NCBI GenBank assembly: GCA_963664835.2
Contig: CAXXUG010000009.1
Coordinates: forward strand, 6,578 to 70,577
Direction of reading: 5' to 3'
Length of the DNA stretch: 64,000 bases
DNA from: G963664835 sp963664835
Lineage (GTDB): Bacteria > Chloroflexota > UBA6077 > FW602-bin22 > JBCLEL01
In this document: in pieces, positions 38,377 through 47,133 of the stretch
Numbering within the stretch: the stretch's first letter is position 1
Layout of the letters: the number at the start of each line of letters is the position of its first letter
Notes under the pieces: model-generated
What the model was told of the DNA's origin: nothing
Database searches by the model: none
What the model saw: only the letters and a program-made list of their open reading frames with translations
Program-made: the position numbers and the translations under genes

Positions 38377-38982
38377 CTGAGCAAGATCGACTTCAAGAAG
38401 CAGTACAAGTCTCTCTTCGCGCCGAAGAAAAAGCCGCATTTCGTGGACGTTCCCCCGTTCCAGTACCTGATGATCGACGGCAAGGGAGCGCCGGAGAGCG
38501 AAGTGTTTCAAGACGCGCTTGCCGCGCTCTATTCGACCGCCTACACCATCAAATTCATGCTGAAGTCGGCCGGCCGGACCGACTTCGTAGTCCCACCGCT
38601 CGAAGCTCTATGGTGGGCCGAAGACGTCCGGGCGTTTCACGAAAATGACCGCGACGAGTGGCAGTGGACGATGATGATTATGCAGCCGGACGAGGTGACG
38701 CCGGTCGACCTGGGCCAGACGCTCGATCAATTGGAGGAGAAGAAAAAGAGGTCACCGGCCCACGACCGGCTGTGCCTTGCGACCCTGGAGGAAGACCGAG
38801 CCGTCCAAGTGATGCACGTCGGGCCCTACAACGAGGAAGCTCCCACGATAGCCGCAATGCACGCGTTCGCCGAATCAGCCGGCTGCAAACTAGTCGGCAA
38901 GCACCACGAGATCTATCTCTCCGACCCCCGCAGGAGCGCGCCGGAGAAGCTCAGAACAGTCCTGCGCCACCCCGTCGCCTAG
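38377..38982 (+). CDS. GyrI-like small-molecule-binding domain protein, probable CTG start
   Basis: About 201 residues. The body matches the GyrI-like/COG4832 group (VPPFQYLMIDGKGAPES near the N-terminus, WTMMIMQP, VMHVGPYNEEAPTI, EIYLSDPRR near the C-terminus). The first ordinary start, GTG 38443, lies inside the conserved N-terminus. In the same frame the 22 codons upstream encode SKIDFKKQYKSLFAPKKKPH, which is the family N-terminus, and they begin with CTG at 38377, preceded by GAGG about 9 nt upstream. So CTG is the likely start, or an ATG was miscalled. Such domains bind small cationic compounds; function here is unknown. Confidence 0.75.
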   Translation: MSKIDFKKQYKSLFAPKKKPHFVDVPPFQYLMIDGKGAPESEVFQDALAALYSTAYTIKFMLKSAGRTDFVVPPLEALWWAEDVRAFHENDRDEWQWTMMIMQPDEVTPVDLGQTLDQLEEKKKRSPAHDRLCLATLEEDRAVQVMHVGPYNEEAPTIAAMHAFAESAGCKLVGKHHEIYLSDPRRSAPEKLRTVLRHPVA

Positions 38983-39085
38983 CTAAACGGGTTGCACGCA
39001 AGGGCAACTCACCGAGCCGTGGTCGTCTAAGGGATGGCTCACGCGATGAATAGCAATCGCTTCAATCTATGAGCGTCATTCGAGG

Positions 39086-40147
39086 TCAGGTCTTTCGGGC
39101 CAATCCATGTTCCCGAATAGCAGTCTCCACAGCCTCTATCCAAGCCAAGATGGAGTCTATCTCTGCGTCTGTGAACCTCCTCGTGATGTGACACCTAAGT
39201 TCCTTACCCCTAGTGCCAAAGAGCCCTGTAGATTCGGCGCGGTCTCGGAGGTCGCGTATCGTCGATTCGGACACGGCAGTCTGCTTTCGGAGCCCCTTGC
39301 TACTGTGATGCAGTCTAGTGTCCAAGCTCTGTCCCCATACGGAGTTAGGTGGATACCCGAAGCAGGTGGCAATGTGGGTGCCGTTCAAGTTAACGTTCAG
39401 AGAGAATCCCTTGGTTCCCCAGTGAATGGGCATGGACTTATACGCGGCGAACTGAAGAATGCGTGAAAAGACACTTCTCCCGTTATCGTCTAGATTCGCA
39501 AGGAACTCATCCTCAGTGATGACAGCCCTAGGCGTGGAAGACACCTGCGCCGGTCTCATGGATTCCTGGCCCACAACGATGTCCTGGGACATTAAGCGTT
39601 TGCCATCTTTGTCTTGGAAGAGGGTGAATTCCACGCAGGTGATTTTGATGCCCTTCGATCTCAGGAAAGATGCCGTCTGCTTAATCCCACGTGTGACGAA
39701 TTGTCCGATAACGACAATATGTTGGTCCTTGTTGAACGTCACGGACTCATCCATACCTGGGTCGAAATGCTGCCGGTGGTATTCGGTCAGGCTGGAGGAC
39801 TCTTCGTTCAGGTATGAGCTAAGAATGCCCTCCAATTGCGCCGCATCGAGCTGCGCGACAAAGGACGCATATTCCAGCGACTGAGCGATCGTTTCACGTG
39901 GAGTTCGGTCGCGCTTTAACTCGACCACGACCGCGTTCCCTTCTCGGTCCAAACCAAGCAGGTCGATTGATCCCCCCAAATTGGTGGCCACTTGCCGGCC
40001 AATGATCAGCACTCCACCATCTTCCAAGATTCCATCCGGGTTGCTCTCAAGCCACTCTTCCAGTACAGATTCCTCGTACTCGGCTTGGAACGGTATCCGT
40101 ACGTACTCCATAAAAGTTCCGTCAGTTTGGATGCTGAAGATCTTCAT
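39086..40147 (-). CDS. NucS/DUF91-like PD-(D/E)xK nuclease family protein
   Basis: A 353-residue protein. Residues 20-110 carry the nuclease core: LEEWLESNPDGIL, then GSIDLLGLDREGNAVVVELKRD, with the Asp and the Glu-x-Lys of a PD-(D/E)xK site, and a following helix (TIAQSLEYASFVAQL). This matches the NucS C-terminal/DUF91 family. The C-terminal two-thirds is less conserved and may bind DNA or partners. Members act in mismatch cleavage or defence; context does not decide. It is lower in GC than its neighbours and stands alone. Confidence 0.7.
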   Translation of the reverse strand: MKIFSIQTDGTFMEYVRIPFQAEYEESVLEEWLESNPDGILEDGGVLIIGRQVATNLGGSIDLLGLDREGNAVVVELKRDRTPRETIAQSLEYASFVAQLDAAQLEGILSSYLNEESSSLTEYHRQHFDPGMDESVTFNKDQHIVVIGQFVTRGIKQTASFLRSKGIKITCVEFTLFQDKDGKRLMSQDIVVGQESMRPAQVSSTPRAVITEDEFLANLDDNGRSVFSRILQFAAYKSMPIHWGTKGFSLNVNLNGTHIATCFGYPPNSVWGQSLDTRLHHSSKGLRKQTAVSESTIRDLRDRAESTGLFGTRGKELRCHITRRFTDAEIDSILAWIEAVETAIREHGLARKT

Positions 40148-40218
40148 GTAGTGCGTTGAACTCCGACAGACTCGGTGGATTTTGTTGGAGATTCTCGAGA
40201 GGCCAAAGACCGAATTTG

Positions 40219-40295
40219 TGGTACGCCCGAAGGGACTCGAACCCCTGACCTTCAGGTCCGCAACCTGACGTTCTATCCATCTGAACTACGGGCGC
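40219..40295 (-). tRNA. tRNA-Arg (anticodon GCG), CCA encoded
   Basis: Reading the minus strand from 40295: acceptor GCGCCCG pairs with CGGGCGU (one G-U), D stem GTTC/GAAC, anticodon stem TCAGG/CCTGA with loop TTGCGGA, and a T arm AGGGG-TTCGAGT-CCCTT. The anticodon is GCG, so it decodes CGC and CGU. The discriminator is A and CCA is encoded at 40219-40221. Most bacteria read these codons with an ACG anticodon modified to ICG. Confidence 0.9.
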
Positions 40296-40509
40296 TTTCC
40301 AAGCAAGTATAGCATTACCGTCCGGCACCGGCTCTGGGTCGATGACTTCCCATCAACTCGGTCGCCAGATGAAAGCCAACGGGGCCTCATCGAACTACCT
40401 ACCCATTCCGCCGGTCGTCCAAGGATAGCTGACCAATCGAAGCCCCGCAGCCCTTTCAAGAAGCGAAAGACCACTTGGCACTCGACCGGGCTCTGGTAGA
40501 AAAGTAAAC

Positions 40510-40588
40510 GCCCCGGCGGTGTCAGACCTAAGTCCCTCTGACACCTAATGAGGCAGTTCCTGCCACTCTAGAGCTGTCTCACCGGGGC
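40510..40588. ncRNA. Compact structured element of unknown type
   Basis: A 79-nt segment closed by a 7-bp stem GCCCCGG (40510-40516)/CCGGGGC (40582-40588). Inside are a perfect 9-bp hairpin GGTGTCAGA/TCTGACACC (40518-40545, 10-nt loop), a GGCAG-TTC-CTGCC hairpin (40552-40564) and the palindrome CTCTAGAG (40566-40573). The nested, cloverleaf-like layout suggests a folded RNA or a folded transposon end. The strand is undetermined. It is 270 bp upstream of pdxS, too far and on the wrong side of a promoter to be an obvious riboswitch. Confidence 0.4.
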
Positions 40589-40736
40589 ATCTAGTCCGAC
40601 TTTAGCACATGTCCGGCTGGCGTTCCATGCGCACCCCGAGTCTGATTCTGGTATTGGATTCACGTCCCACCGTCTTCAGAACTTGGGCAAGAGTTGGCTG
40701 ATTCTTATAGAGACTCTGCGGGAGGTTCTTGATTGA

Positions 40737-40766
40737 TTGAATGGCCTATTCTGGCCGTGCTAGAAT
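40737..40766 (+). promoter_or_regulatory. Sigma-70-type promoter of pdxS
   Basis: TTGAAT (40737-40742), an 18-nt spacer and TAGAAT (40761-40766), each with five or more consensus bases at key positions, about 45 nt before the pdxS ATG. Confidence 0.55.
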
Positions 40767-40815
40767 GCGCTAAAGTTTAGCCCTAGAGTAAAGATCCGGT
40801 TTGGAGGGCTCCTGA

Positions 40816-41698
40816 ATGGAAAAGGGGACCTGGACAGTAAAAAAAGGACTCGCCGAGATGCTCAAAGGCGGCGTCATCATGGATGTCGTCACCGCCGAGC
40901 ACGCACGCATTGCTGAGGATGCCGGCGCCGTCGCGGTAATGGCGCTCGAACGAGTTCCGGCCGACATCCGGGCCGCCGGCGGCGTTGCCCGAATGAGCGA
41001 TCCTTCCTTGATCGAGCAGATTATGAGCGCGGTCACGATCCCTGTGATGGCAAAGTGCCGCATCGGACACTTCGTAGAGGCGCGGGTCCTCGAGGCGCTC
41101 GGGATCGACTACATAGACGAGTCAGAGGTACTGACGCCCGCCGACGAGGCCTATCACATCGACAAGCACGGGTTCAAGGTACCCTTCGTCTGTGGGGCTC
41201 GCGATTTGGGTGAGGCGCTGCGCCGTATCGGCGAGGGGCGCGGCGATGATCCGAACCAAGGGTGAGGCCGGCTCCGGGAACATCGTCGAGGCGGTGCGCC
41301 ACCTCCGGTCGGTCGTAGGAAGCATCCGCCGGCTCACGGCAATGCGCGAGGACGAGCTGATGACCGAGGCCAAAAACCTGGGTGCACCGTACGATCTGGT
41401 TGTCGAAGTGGCCCGCTCCGGCAAATTGCCGGTCGTGAACTTCGCCGCCGGCGGCGTCGCCACACCTGCCGATGCGGCTCTCATGATGCAGCTGGGGACC
41501 GACGGCATCTTCGTAGGCTCCGGCGTGTTCAAGAGCGAAGACCCCGCGCAGCGAGCGCGGGCAATCGTGAAGGCCACAACCCACTACCAGGACCCGGTCA
41601 TAATCGCTGAAGCGGCCAAGGGGTTGGGCAAAGCGATGCCCGGGCTCGAGATCGGTTCCATCGCAAAGGAAGAGTTGCTGTCGGTCCGAGGCTGGTAG
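40816..41698 (+). CDS. pdxS: Pyridoxal 5'-phosphate synthase, synthase subunit (one frameshift)
   Basis: Makes PLP from ribose 5-phosphate, glyceraldehyde 3-phosphate and ammonia supplied by PdxT. GGVIMDVVTAEHARIAEDAG, PVMAKCRIGHFVEA and DYIDESEVLTPADE are unmistakable family segments in the first part; GNIVEAVRHLR and PVVNFAAGGVATPADAALMM are in the second. The two parts are in different frames. Dropping one G from GGGG at 41235-41238 joins them (RIGEGAAMIRTKGEAGSG) into a 293-residue protein, the normal family length. It is followed by pdxT 3 bp later. Confidence 0.92.
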
Positions 41699-41701
41699 CC
41701 G

Positions 41702-42313
41702 GTGAAGATAGGCGTCCTCGCCCTCCAGGGCGATTTCCGCGAACATGTCGCCGCGCTTGCCTCAAGCGGCGTTCAGGTCGTAGAGGTTCGTCTCCCCAAG
41801 CATCTCGAAGGTCTGAGTGGTCTGGTCATACCTGGTGGCGAGAGCACCACGATCGGCAAGCTCCTGACCATATTCGGGTTGATGCAGCCTTTGCGTGAGC
41901 GGATTCAGTGCGGATTCCCAGTCTACGGCACATGCGCCGGCATGATCGTGATGGCAAAGGACATAGGAGATTACGATCAGCCGCTGTTGGGTGTCATGGA
42001 CATGAGGGTTGAAAGAAACGCCTTTGGCCGGCAGGTCGATAGCTTCGAAGTCGATCTACCCATACTAGGGATCGACGGAGGACCTGTCCACGCGGTTTTT
42101 ATTCGCGCCCCCCTTGTTCGATCGGTAGAGCCAAACGTACGGGTTATCGGTCGGCTCGACGACGGCACCATTGTTGCCGCCCGGCAAGGCAACATGTTGG
42201 CGACTGCGTTTCATCCCGAGTTGACCGGCGATTCGCGTGTCCACCGACTCTTTGTGGAAATGGTGGAACAAGCCGCCGGCCGCGAGACCGAGTTGATCCC
42301 AGATGCAGTCTAA
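41702..42313 (+). CDS. pdxT: Pyridoxal 5'-phosphate synthase, glutaminase subunit
   Basis: A 203-residue class I glutamine amidotransferase of the PdxT/Pdx2 type. Catalytic Cys is in PVYGTCAGMIVMA, the oxyanion-forming GGESTT lies near residue 48, and the His-Glu pair is in FHPELTGD. It frees ammonia from glutamine and channels it to PdxS. GTG start, 3 bp after pdxS. Confidence 0.95.
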   Translation: MKIGVLALQGDFREHVAALASSGVQVVEVRLPKHLEGLSGLVIPGGESTTIGKLLTIFGLMQPLRERIQCGFPVYGTCAGMIVMAKDIGDYDQPLLGVMDMRVERNAFGRQVDSFEVDLPILGIDGGPVHAVFIRAPLVRSVEPNVRVIGRLDDGTIVAARQGNMLATAFHPELTGDSRVHRLFVEMVEQAAGRETELIPDAV

Positions 42314-42332
42314 CGCCTTTCGCGGATGAGGC

Positions 42333-43274
42333 ATGATTCGATCGCTTCGCCCCACTGACGTTTTCTCCTATCTTCAGTTTCGAAAGGCCGACCCCGTCGA
42401 CTGCGCGGTCACGTGCGGAGGCCATTCCGCATCCTCTCCAAGTTTAGGCAGCTTCTTCAATCGCTCGCCTGGACTCTATTCCCCGAGACCGACTTGGGTG
42501 TTGTTCGAGCGCGGCCGAATAGCAGGTTTGGCCTCGGTAACCGTCGGCTCGGGCAACGCCAATTGGGAGATATTCCACCTCCACGTTGACGCCGGATCAG
42601 GTTTTCGCCGGGTCGTTCAGGAGTTGCTCGAGCATGTACCGGTAATGGCGGTAGAAGAACGAGTTCCGGTGGTCCATATGCGGTTGGATGTGGCGAGTCC
42701 GGCTGTTCAACCCGCGATTGATTCGAGATTCGTTAACTATGCCCAGGAAGTCGTCTATTCGCTCGGGCCGGCAAGGTCCGACGGACCGCAGGTTGTCGAG
42801 GGGATTCGCCGGAGGGAGCCCGCCGATGATCACGGCCTGTTCCGCCTCATCTGCGCCCTTAGGCCGGCTGCCGCTCGACAATATGAGGGTCTCACTCCGC
42901 GGGAGTGGCAGAAGATCGACGGTTGGGTGCACGCGCCCATCGGGCTGCAGAGGTTGCAAGTGTCTTCCCGCCGAGACTTCGTCGTGCAGATCGGCCAATC
43001 GATCTCCGGATGGATCCGGGTTGATCGAGATCGGAATACTATTCGTATTGAGTTGGACTCGGAAGCTCGAGCGAGTATCGACGCGATTCTCGACTTTGCC
43101 GGCGAGCAGATTGTTGTCAAATCGCGCACTCGCTGGGTTGTGCGCAATCACCAGGAATGGCTTGGCGCCGAGTTGGAGAGTAGAGGGTGCGTCCAAGTCT
43201 CGTCGAACTTCCTGTTGGCTCGTCCCCTGGCGGTCAGAATTGCTGAACCGGAACTGGTGCCGATGAGGGCATAG
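42333..43274 (+). CDS. GNAT-like acetyltransferase domain protein
   Basis: A 313-residue protein. The start MIRSLRPTDVFSYLQF is the first strand and helix of many GNAT proteins, and VLFERGRIAGLASVTV with VVQELLEHV resembles strands around the acetyl-CoA site of the first domain. The canonical Q/RxxGxG/A loop is not clear (GFRRVVQELL stands in its place), so activity is uncertain. A second, less recognisable domain follows. It comes 20 bp after pdxT and 45 bp before the R3H ATPase gene. Confidence 0.5.
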   Translation: MIRSLRPTDVFSYLQFRKADPVDCAVTCGGHSASSPSLGSFFNRSPGLYSPRPTWVLFERGRIAGLASVTVGSGNANWEIFHLHVDAGSGFRRVVQELLEHVPVMAVEERVPVVHMRLDVASPAVQPAIDSRFVNYAQEVVYSLGPARSDGPQVVEGIRRREPADDHGLFRLICALRPAAARQYEGLTPREWQKIDGWVHAPIGLQRLQVSSRRDFVVQIGQSISGWIRVDRDRNTIRIELDSEARASIDAILDFAGEQIVVKSRTRWVVRNHQEWLGAELESRGCVQVSSNFLLARPLAVRIAEPELVPMRA

Positions 43275-43318
43275 TGCTTGCCGGCACTCTCGCAGACATT
43301 GAGGTGGGTTAAGGCAAA

Positions 43319-45001
43319 TTGATAGCAAGAGCTTTGTATCAAGACCAGATCGCGGATGACCTGGACCTCCTGATTCAGTCTCTGCCGGTGCACCTGGTAG
43401 AGACCCTGGCAGAGCTGGGAGACCGCGATAACCTGCTGGAAATCGTGCTCGATCTGGGGCGATTACCCGAGGCACGCTTCTACCATCGCGAGGTCAACCT
43501 TAGCGACAGGGAGGTCAGTGAGGCGGATATCGAGTGGGTGGTCAGAAAGTTGGGCGACTTTAGCGGGGACAACCGTGCTGGAATCGAACGCACTCTCCAC
43601 CGGATCAGCGCGATCCGGAATCGCCAGGGACGCATCGTCGGTCTTACCTGCAGGATCGGACGGGCCGTATACGGGACCTCCGGCATCATCCGCGACTTGG
43701 TCGAGTCTGGAAAGAGCGCCCTCCTTCTTGGACGCCCGGGCGTTGGCAAGACCACGATGCTGCGGGAAGTCGCTCGCGTGCTCGCCGACGATCTGGGCAA
43801 GCGCGTCATAGTGGTCGATACGTCCAATGAGATCGCCGGCGATGGTGACATCCCCCATTCCGCGATCGGTCGGGCCCGTCGTATGCAAGTTCCCGTCCCA
43901 ACGATGCAGCACTCGGTAATGATCGAAGCTGTTGAGAACCACATGCCAGAAGTCATCATCATCGACGAGATCGGTACCGAGCTCGAGGCGACCGCCGCCC
44001 GTACGATAGCTGAGCGAGGCGTTCAACTGGTTGGCACCGCCCACGGCAACACGATCGAGAATCTAATGATGAATCCCACGCTCGCCGACCTCGTCGGCGG
44101 CATCCAGAGCGTTGTGCTGGGAGACGATGAAGCGCGCCGCCGCGGCACCCAAAAGTCGATCCTAGAACGCAAGGCGCCCCCTACGTTCGATGTCGTTGTC
44201 GAGCTGCAAAGCTGGGACCGAGTCGCGGTCCACGCCGACGTCAGCCGGACGGTAGACGCCATCCTGCGCGGACGTGAGCTGCGGCCACAGATCAGGCGAA
44301 TGAGCGCCGAGGGCGAGTTATCGATCGACGAGGCCGAGGACCGAGTACCTGCTTCCTCGGTATCCCAGACAGACGTCCTCGACGAAGCCGAGTACGTAGA
44401 GCCGGACAATCGTTCGTTCTTCTCCAATTCACGAGTCGTTCGGTTGTCCCCGTTCGGTATAAGCCGCGTCAAGTTGGAACAGGCCAGCCAGAACCTTCAG
44501 ATTCCGGTCGAAATAGCTCAAAGCGTGAGCGAGGCCGAGGCGGTCCTGACTCTCAAACGCTACTTTCGCAAGAAGTCGAGTCCCTTGCGCGAGGCGGAAG
44601 CGGCCGGCGTGCCCATATATGTACTGAAGAGCAACACCGTACCGCAGATTGCCCAGGCGCTCGCAAGCATGTGCGATCTGGGCGTTCGGGATCCCGTAGA
44701 TGACGTTTTGGAAGAGACGGAGAGGGCGATCAGTCAGGTGCTCCAAAGCGGCCAGAGCCAGGACCTGCACCCACAGAACTCCTACGTGCGCAGAGCTCAG
44801 CACGAGATGGCCGAGCGCTACAACCTGAGGTCTCGCAGCTACGGCAAAGAGCCGAATCGACGAGTCCGACTGTTTCAGTCCGAGCCGGTCCTAGGTCGAC
44901 ATTGTTCATCACCTTTGAAGGGGGCACCGAGGGGCTCTGGCAAGAGCACTCAGAGCCGGCTGTTGGCCGACTATCTCCGAAGTCAGAACTATCCAGTAGT
45001 C
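43319..45001 (+). CDS. R3H-domain AAA ATPase (SpoIIIAA/Ycf45-like)
   Basis: TTG start. Residues 1-90 are an N-terminal domain with paired helices and DREVSEADIEWVV. A P-loop ATPase follows: Walker A LLGRPGVGKTTMLRE (about 137), VVDTSNEIAGDGDIPH, and Walker B EVIIIDEIGTELEA. The C-terminal R3H-like segment (NSYVRRAQHEMAERYNLRSRSYGKEPNRRV) binds single-stranded nucleic acid in this family. As read, the frame continues into tmk to 45166 because of an extra base at 44931-44934. With that base removed it ends at a TAG near 45000, overlapping tmk. Function is unknown in most bacteria. The end coordinate is therefore an estimate. Confidence 0.8.
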
Positions 45002-45543
45002 TATGCGCGAGAGCCGGGAGGCACCCCGGTCGGGGACGTTTTGCGGCAGTTGGTGTTGGACAAGTCGGGACCCCGCATAAGCGCCCCGAGTAGAGGTGCT
45101 CTTATTCAACGCCTCACGAGCATCGTTGGTGGACGAGGTCTTGAGGCCGGCATTGGCAGAATGTAAGATTGTGATCTGTGACAGGTACACGGACTCAACG
45201 ATCGCATACCCAGTGTTATGGTAGGGGTCTGCCAGGCGTCGAGGTCAAACAAGTCAACCGGTTCGCGGCCGATGGGCTTGAGCCGGAATTGGTATTTTTC
45301 TTGGATCTCCAACCAGAAGTCGGGTTGAAGAGAAGAGTCCCCGAGGGTGCGGAGTGGACGCGGTTCGAGATGGAAGAGTTGGATTATCATCAGAGAGTCG
45401 CCGATGGCTATAGAGTACTCGCCCGCTCCGATCCGGCGCGGTGGCGAGTGATCGATGCCTCGAAGGATTTGGAGTCAATAACGGGCGAAATCCGGGAGGT
45501 CACGGAACGTGAGTTGGCGCTGCGCGGTGTCATTGCGCCCTGA
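44902..45543 (+). CDS. tmk: Thymidylate kinase (three frameshifts)
   Basis: Phosphorylates dTMP to dTDP. The parts are in three frames: MFITFEGG and GSGKSTQSRLLADYL (P-loop), YAREPGGTPVGDVLRQLVLD, then CDRYTDSTIAYQ, YGRGLPGVEV, DLQPEVGLKRR and the C-terminal ITGEIREV. Single extra bases at 44931-44934 (GGGG), 45091-45092 and 45209-45211 (CCC) account for all breaks. Removing them gives 212 residues, the family norm. The conserved P-loop, DR(Y/H) and lid motifs argue that the gene is intact in the organism. The TTG start has only a weak ribosome binding site and overlaps the end of the R3H gene. Confidence 0.85.
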
Positions 45544-45597
45544 AGTGAATCCAGACGGCTAGCCTGTAGCCAATCACGGGAGTTTATGAATCGAATG

Positions 45598-45928
45598 ATG
45601 AACCTGATCCTGACGATTGTACACAGCGATGATACGCCCGGCCTCCTCGAAGCATTCACCAATCGAGGCTACCGTGCCACCCGCATCAATACCGCCGGCG
45701 GCTTCCTGAAAGAGAGCAACACCACCGTTCTATTGGGCGTCGAAGAGACTCAGGTCGATGAGGTGCTGTCGGTCATTCAGGCCAACTGTGAGACGCGTAC
45801 GCAATACATCAATCCGCTTCCACCTGTGATGGAGCCGGGCGAGTTTCTACATGCCCTACCCGGTCGAAGTCCAGATTGGCGGCGCCACGGTGTTCGTCCT
45901 CGAGGTGGAGCAGTTCGTCCGACTCTAG
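45598..45928 (+). CDS. darA: Cyclic-di-AMP receptor DarA/PII-like protein (one frameshift)
   Basis: A 109-residue protein after correction, with the PII-like fold of DarA/PstA/YaaQ: MMNLILTIVHSDDTPGLLEAF, then RATRINTAGGFLKESNTTVLLGVEE, which carries the TGGFL(K/R)xGNTT ligand loop, and VQIGGATVFVLEVEQFVRL at the end. The last part becomes in frame when one T is removed from TTT at 45844-45846. DarA proteins bind c-di-AMP and relay it to unknown partners. Placement directly after tmk is the same as in Firmicutes (tmk-yaaQ). Its stop TAG and the convergent neighbour's stop share the tetramer CTAG. Confidence 0.88.
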
Positions 45929-46996
45929 GTCCGGATGTCAAGCAATCTCTCTAGAATCTGGACTGCCGGGATCGCAATTCCTCGCCTCACGTTGTCATAC
46001 GATATCCACAACAACAACGCGCGTGACTCGCTGCCGTCTTGCCTGATCCGGCCCACTTGAACGTCGTCCTGGCCGGCTGCCGACCAGGGCTGCGGATACA
46101 AGCTCACCGCGGGATCATCCAGGACCTTCACTCCCGGAGCTGCGGCAAGCATTCGCCTGGCCGTGTCGGGCTCGATGCGCTCCTTTAGCGCTATTCTCGC
46201 CGAAATGCTATCGCCCAAGAATACCGGCGCCCTAACCGTCGTGACCGCCGCTTGAAGCTCATCGTTGCCCATCAGCTTCCGAAGCTCGAAGGTGGTTCGC
46301 AGTTCATCGCGCGTGTGATTGCTGTCGGAAAAAACATCCCGTTTCCGGCACCAGGTTGAACGCCAACTGATGAGGGAAGACGTGCGGAGCGATCAAACGT
46401 CCGCGCGTCACGGCCTTTATCTGGCTGTTCAGTTTCTTCGACTCCAGCCGTTCCCAACCCTGCCGCGGAGAGTATCGCAGTGGCATCGACCCGAGTCACC
46501 TCAGCGACCTCGTCCAAGGGTCTCATGACCGATGCGAGCGCCATTGCAATCGCGCCGGGAATAGCGATCATTCTCGGGCCTTTGACTAAAGCCTCTTCAT
46601 TGATGCCGGGCGCGACTAGAGGCACCTGAGGCATTTGGCGCATGTGCTCGGTCGAGTCGATGATGAGCGCCCCACTCTTATAGGCCTGCGCTGCGTAGTG
46701 ATGGCTGGTCCTCGGCTGAGCTAAGGGAAAACCGCCGCGGTCAACTGCTCGAACCCGCTCGCTCCGATTTCGACCATTGGCAGCTCTCTGTCGTGGAAGA
46801 GGAATCGCCGGCGGTCGCTGGACCCTGCCACCATCACCCGTAGCTCGTCCACCGGCACCTTCCGCTCCTGCAGCACCTTCACAACCTCGCCGGCGATCGC
46901 GTCGGACGATCCAACCAACCCAATCCGTAGTCGAGACGAACGATCCAATGGCCTCGCCGCAGCCTCCTGGTAGTCTGAGATAGTTGGGCCGGACAC
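45925..46996 (-). CDS. Asd-like protein lacking catalytic residues (four frameshifts)
   Basis: A 355-residue protein after removal of four single extra bases (around 46732, 46706, 46433 and the A-run 46329-46334). The fold of aspartate-semialdehyde dehydrogenase is clear: LRIGLVGSSDAIAGEVVKVL, VDELRVM, SGALIIDSTEHMRQMPQVPLVAPGIN, VFPHQLAFNLVPETG and TTVRAPVFLGDS. However, the catalytic Cys motif (NPNC in active enzymes) reads IPGA, and the catalytic His of the RxPVxxGHS motif is Asp (GDS). Neither change is explained by a frameshift. It therefore resembles non-catalytic Asd paralogues such as Usg. A true asd should exist elsewhere in the genome. Confidence 0.75.
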
Positions 46997-47133
46997 TTCT
47001 GGTGTCGGCGGAGACGACCAAAACGAGTGGCCTGTTCGTCCGGGACTATTCCATCACGTGAGATGCTTCCAAGACGAACAAAGAATGACCCCAAAGTATA
47101 CCATCAGCCAATTCTCAAACTTGTGATTGCGAA

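Noticed and set aside
40510..40588. THF or other riboswitch for pdxS
   Set aside because: A promoter for pdxS lies between the element and the gene, and the fold does not match a known riboswitch layout.
43319..45166. Natural fusion of the R3H ATPase with thymidylate kinase
   Set aside because: The join depends on one extra G in the tmk P-loop; removing it restores a normal tmk start and separates the two proteins.
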